A stretch of 64,000 bases of DNA from Angiostrongylus vasorum (Eukaryota; Nematoda; Chromadorea; Rhabditida; Metastrongylidae): positions 2,523,139 through 2,587,138 of the forward strand of contig JADANN010000380.1 in the NCBI GenBank assembly GCA_018806985.1, read 5' to 3'. The notes beneath the pieces are model-generated. The model did not search any database. It saw only the letters and a list, made by a program, of their open reading frames with translations, and was not told the DNA's origin. Shown one piece after another: positions 63,501 through 64,000 of this stretch; position 1 is the first letter of the stretch, and each line of letters opens with the position of its first letter. Made by a program: the position numbers and the translations under genes.

Positions 63501-63517
63501 TTTTGGACAAATTATGC
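51918..63517 (+). CDS. polg-1: Mitochondrial DNA polymerase gamma catalytic subunit, N-terminal (exonuclease) half
   Basis: Exons read: 51918-52060, 52372-52513, 56038-56138, 56449-56531, 56605-56684, 57013-57123, 58058-58231, 59429-59508, 60363-60620, 61143-61249, 62468-62545, 62808-62851, about 62941-63035 and 63372-63517, about 515 residues. The enzyme replicates mitochondrial DNA. The proofreading motifs are intact: Exo I DVETC (Asp near 56071), Exo II VIGHNVGYDRAR (near 56625) and Exo III YCADD (near 59441), so all four acidic catalytic positions known in the family are kept. Other POLG matches are IGWTRY, RFMDTMSM, GMLNVGNVYIPINENWD, HGWGYLVP and NVGDPLGKHF. The first exon with the mitochondrial targeting peptide was not found upstream of 51918. 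The Family A polymerase domain must lie past 64 kb. Exon edges at 62.8-63.4 kb are uncertain: the join 63035/63372 is one base out of phase. Introns carry SINEs and (TA)n. Confidence 0.94.
52835..53219 (-). repeat. Family C SINE, copy 7
   Basis: Reverse orientation in a polg-1 intron. Perfect 10-base duplication AACCTCGGTA at 52825-52834 and 53220-53229. Confidence 0.82.
53260..53765. repeat. Repeat family E, second inverted arrangement
   Basis: Left part 53265-53440 reads GCACGAGGTTGATAAAGATG, CAACGTCTTCGCTTTCATCA. Right part about 53550-53760 is inverted (CAACAACAGTCCTGTACAAA, ATGAAGACGTCGAAACGTTA). In a polg-1 intron. Confidence 0.55.
54283..54565 (+). repeat. Family A tRNA-like SINE in polg-1 intron
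   Basis: Head GGGCGAGCGTAACGCAGTGG, box B-like TCGGTTCGATTC, centre GATCGGAAAAATTGGTACCA, tail TTCTAAAAGCTTTCATAG. Confidence 0.78.
57408..57502. repeat. (TA)n microsatellite, interrupted
   Basis: Two TA blocks separated by CTATATATGTAATATAAATG, followed by a GA-rich stretch. In a polg-1 intron. Confidence 0.96.
58676..58885 (-). mobile_element. Short RTE LINE 3' fragment, second subfamily
   Basis: A plus-strand start TACTTACTTGGACGGTCCGT followed by a stretch like 43.2-43.35 kb (GCTGATTGACTTTAGTTACG against GGTTGACGTTATCCACGAAC). About 200 bases of LINE 3' end in a polg-1 intron. Confidence 0.5.
59195..59395 (-). repeat. Family A SINE, 3' part, in polg-1 intron
   Basis: Tail and body: GATGCTCGATGCATTCTACT, GACTTGCGGTGGCTTGCTGG, TGCTAGACAAGTC. 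The tRNA-like head is missing. Confidence 0.7.
59873..60262 (+). repeat. Family C SINE, copy 8 (only sense copy)
   Basis: Forward orientation in a polg-1 intron. Perfect 13-base duplication ATAGTTAGTTATA at 59860-59872 and 60263-60275. Confidence 0.83.
60880..61010 (+). repeat. Family D short tRNA-like SINE in polg-1 intron
   Basis: GAGGATCTCGGTGCCGTACC head, GCGGTTCGATCTG box B-like, AAAGGTCTCAGCGTCATAGT tail. Confidence 0.6.
61480..61830 (-). repeat. Family B SINE with the central block, in polg-1 intron
   Basis: Minus strand: GGGAGCACGTAATGCAGTGG head, centre CAGGATCGGGCAAAGCTTGT, tail around 61500-61570. Confidence 0.65.
61840..62345 (-). mobile_element. RTE LINE 3' fragment, first subfamily, in polg-1 intron
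   Basis: Nearly parallel to 37.9-38.45 kb: plus-strand landmarks are CGGCAGTAAATCTTCCACTT, GGTTTTGCTCGCTCTGTGAC and GACGACCAGGTTTCTGACGC. It covers the C-terminal RT region and 3' end. Degenerate, antisense to the host gene. Confidence 0.75.
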
Positions 63518-63639
63518 GTAAGTTATTCAACTTGACTAGTTGACAGTTATTTACGTTCAAAGTTCTAACACATGTTCGTACAGTGCTTGTTTTTGATAAA
63601 TGGTGAAAACCTGAGGAGTTGGAAGCTATACAGATACGT

Positions 63640-63795
63640 GTTCTTTCATTAATAAGCTAACACAAGGCTACTGAAAAAGCTCAGTTCTACTAATGTTTCT
63701 TCTTTATCTTTTTTTAACCAACCTCTTCTTAGCTATCAATGAGAGACTGCGTATTGACCAGTCATGCTGACTTTAGAGGAAGATCGGTTTTTGAG
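63640..63795. repeat. Repeat family E end fragments
   Basis: TTCATTAATAAGCTAACACA and TTGACCAGTCATGCTGACTT match the end blocks of family E at 14.7 and 15.4 kb, with the centre missing. Confidence 0.45.
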
Positions 63796-64000
63796 GTTTT
63801 GCCCCATCGTTCCAAGGATATATATATGTATATACATATATATATATATTCATGTCATGTATAGTATGTGTAAATTAATGCGCGTCCTAACAGCGCGTAT
63901 GTTATGGAGTCCTTTGACGTTACCGCCACTTACACTGACGTGTCGAATGACGCCGCAACGTCAAGGCATCCGTTAGCTTGTTTTTACAGCAATGCGTAAC

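Overview
The window looks like nuclear DNA from a strongylid (clade V) nematode, most likely a hookworm relative such as Necator or Ancylostoma. This is inferred from nematode-style introns (acceptors of the TTTTCAG type), large intron expansion by transposons, RTE-type LINEs, a mariner element, a Penelope-like GIY-YIG fragment and very many tRNA-like SINEs. Species cannot be fixed by eye.

Layout. 1-17.7 kb: no convincing host gene; a field of SINEs (families called A, B and D here), one decayed Penelope-like element (5.4-6.0 kb) and an inverted repeat pair (14.75-15.5 kb). 17.9-30.6 kb, minus strand: about 24 exons of one large gene encoding a MATH (TRAF-like) domain followed by acidic/low-complexity sequence, a long coiled coil and a Pro/Ser-rich C-terminus (about 1,420 residues visible; first exon not found). 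33.0-41.1 kb, plus strand: a complete six-exon TRAPPC5 gene (TRAPP complex subunit, ER-Golgi tethering), divergent from the MATH gene. 41.4-48.5 kb: graveyard of RTE LINE copies in both orientations. 49.4-50.4 kb: dead mariner. 51.9 kb to window end, plus strand: 5' part of mitochondrial DNA polymerase gamma (polg-1), covering the 3'-5' exonuclease domain and linker; the polymerase domain lies beyond the window.

The three host genes are housekeeping or unrelated and do not form a pathway. The most interesting structure is in the repeats: a roughly 370-bp SINE (family C) with target-site duplications shares its 3' end with an RTE LINE subfamily in the same window, which suggests a LINE/SINE partnership. 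Seven of its eight copies are antisense to the host gene. SINE families A and B look modular and share a central block. No CRISPR array, operon or true tRNA/rRNA gene was seen.
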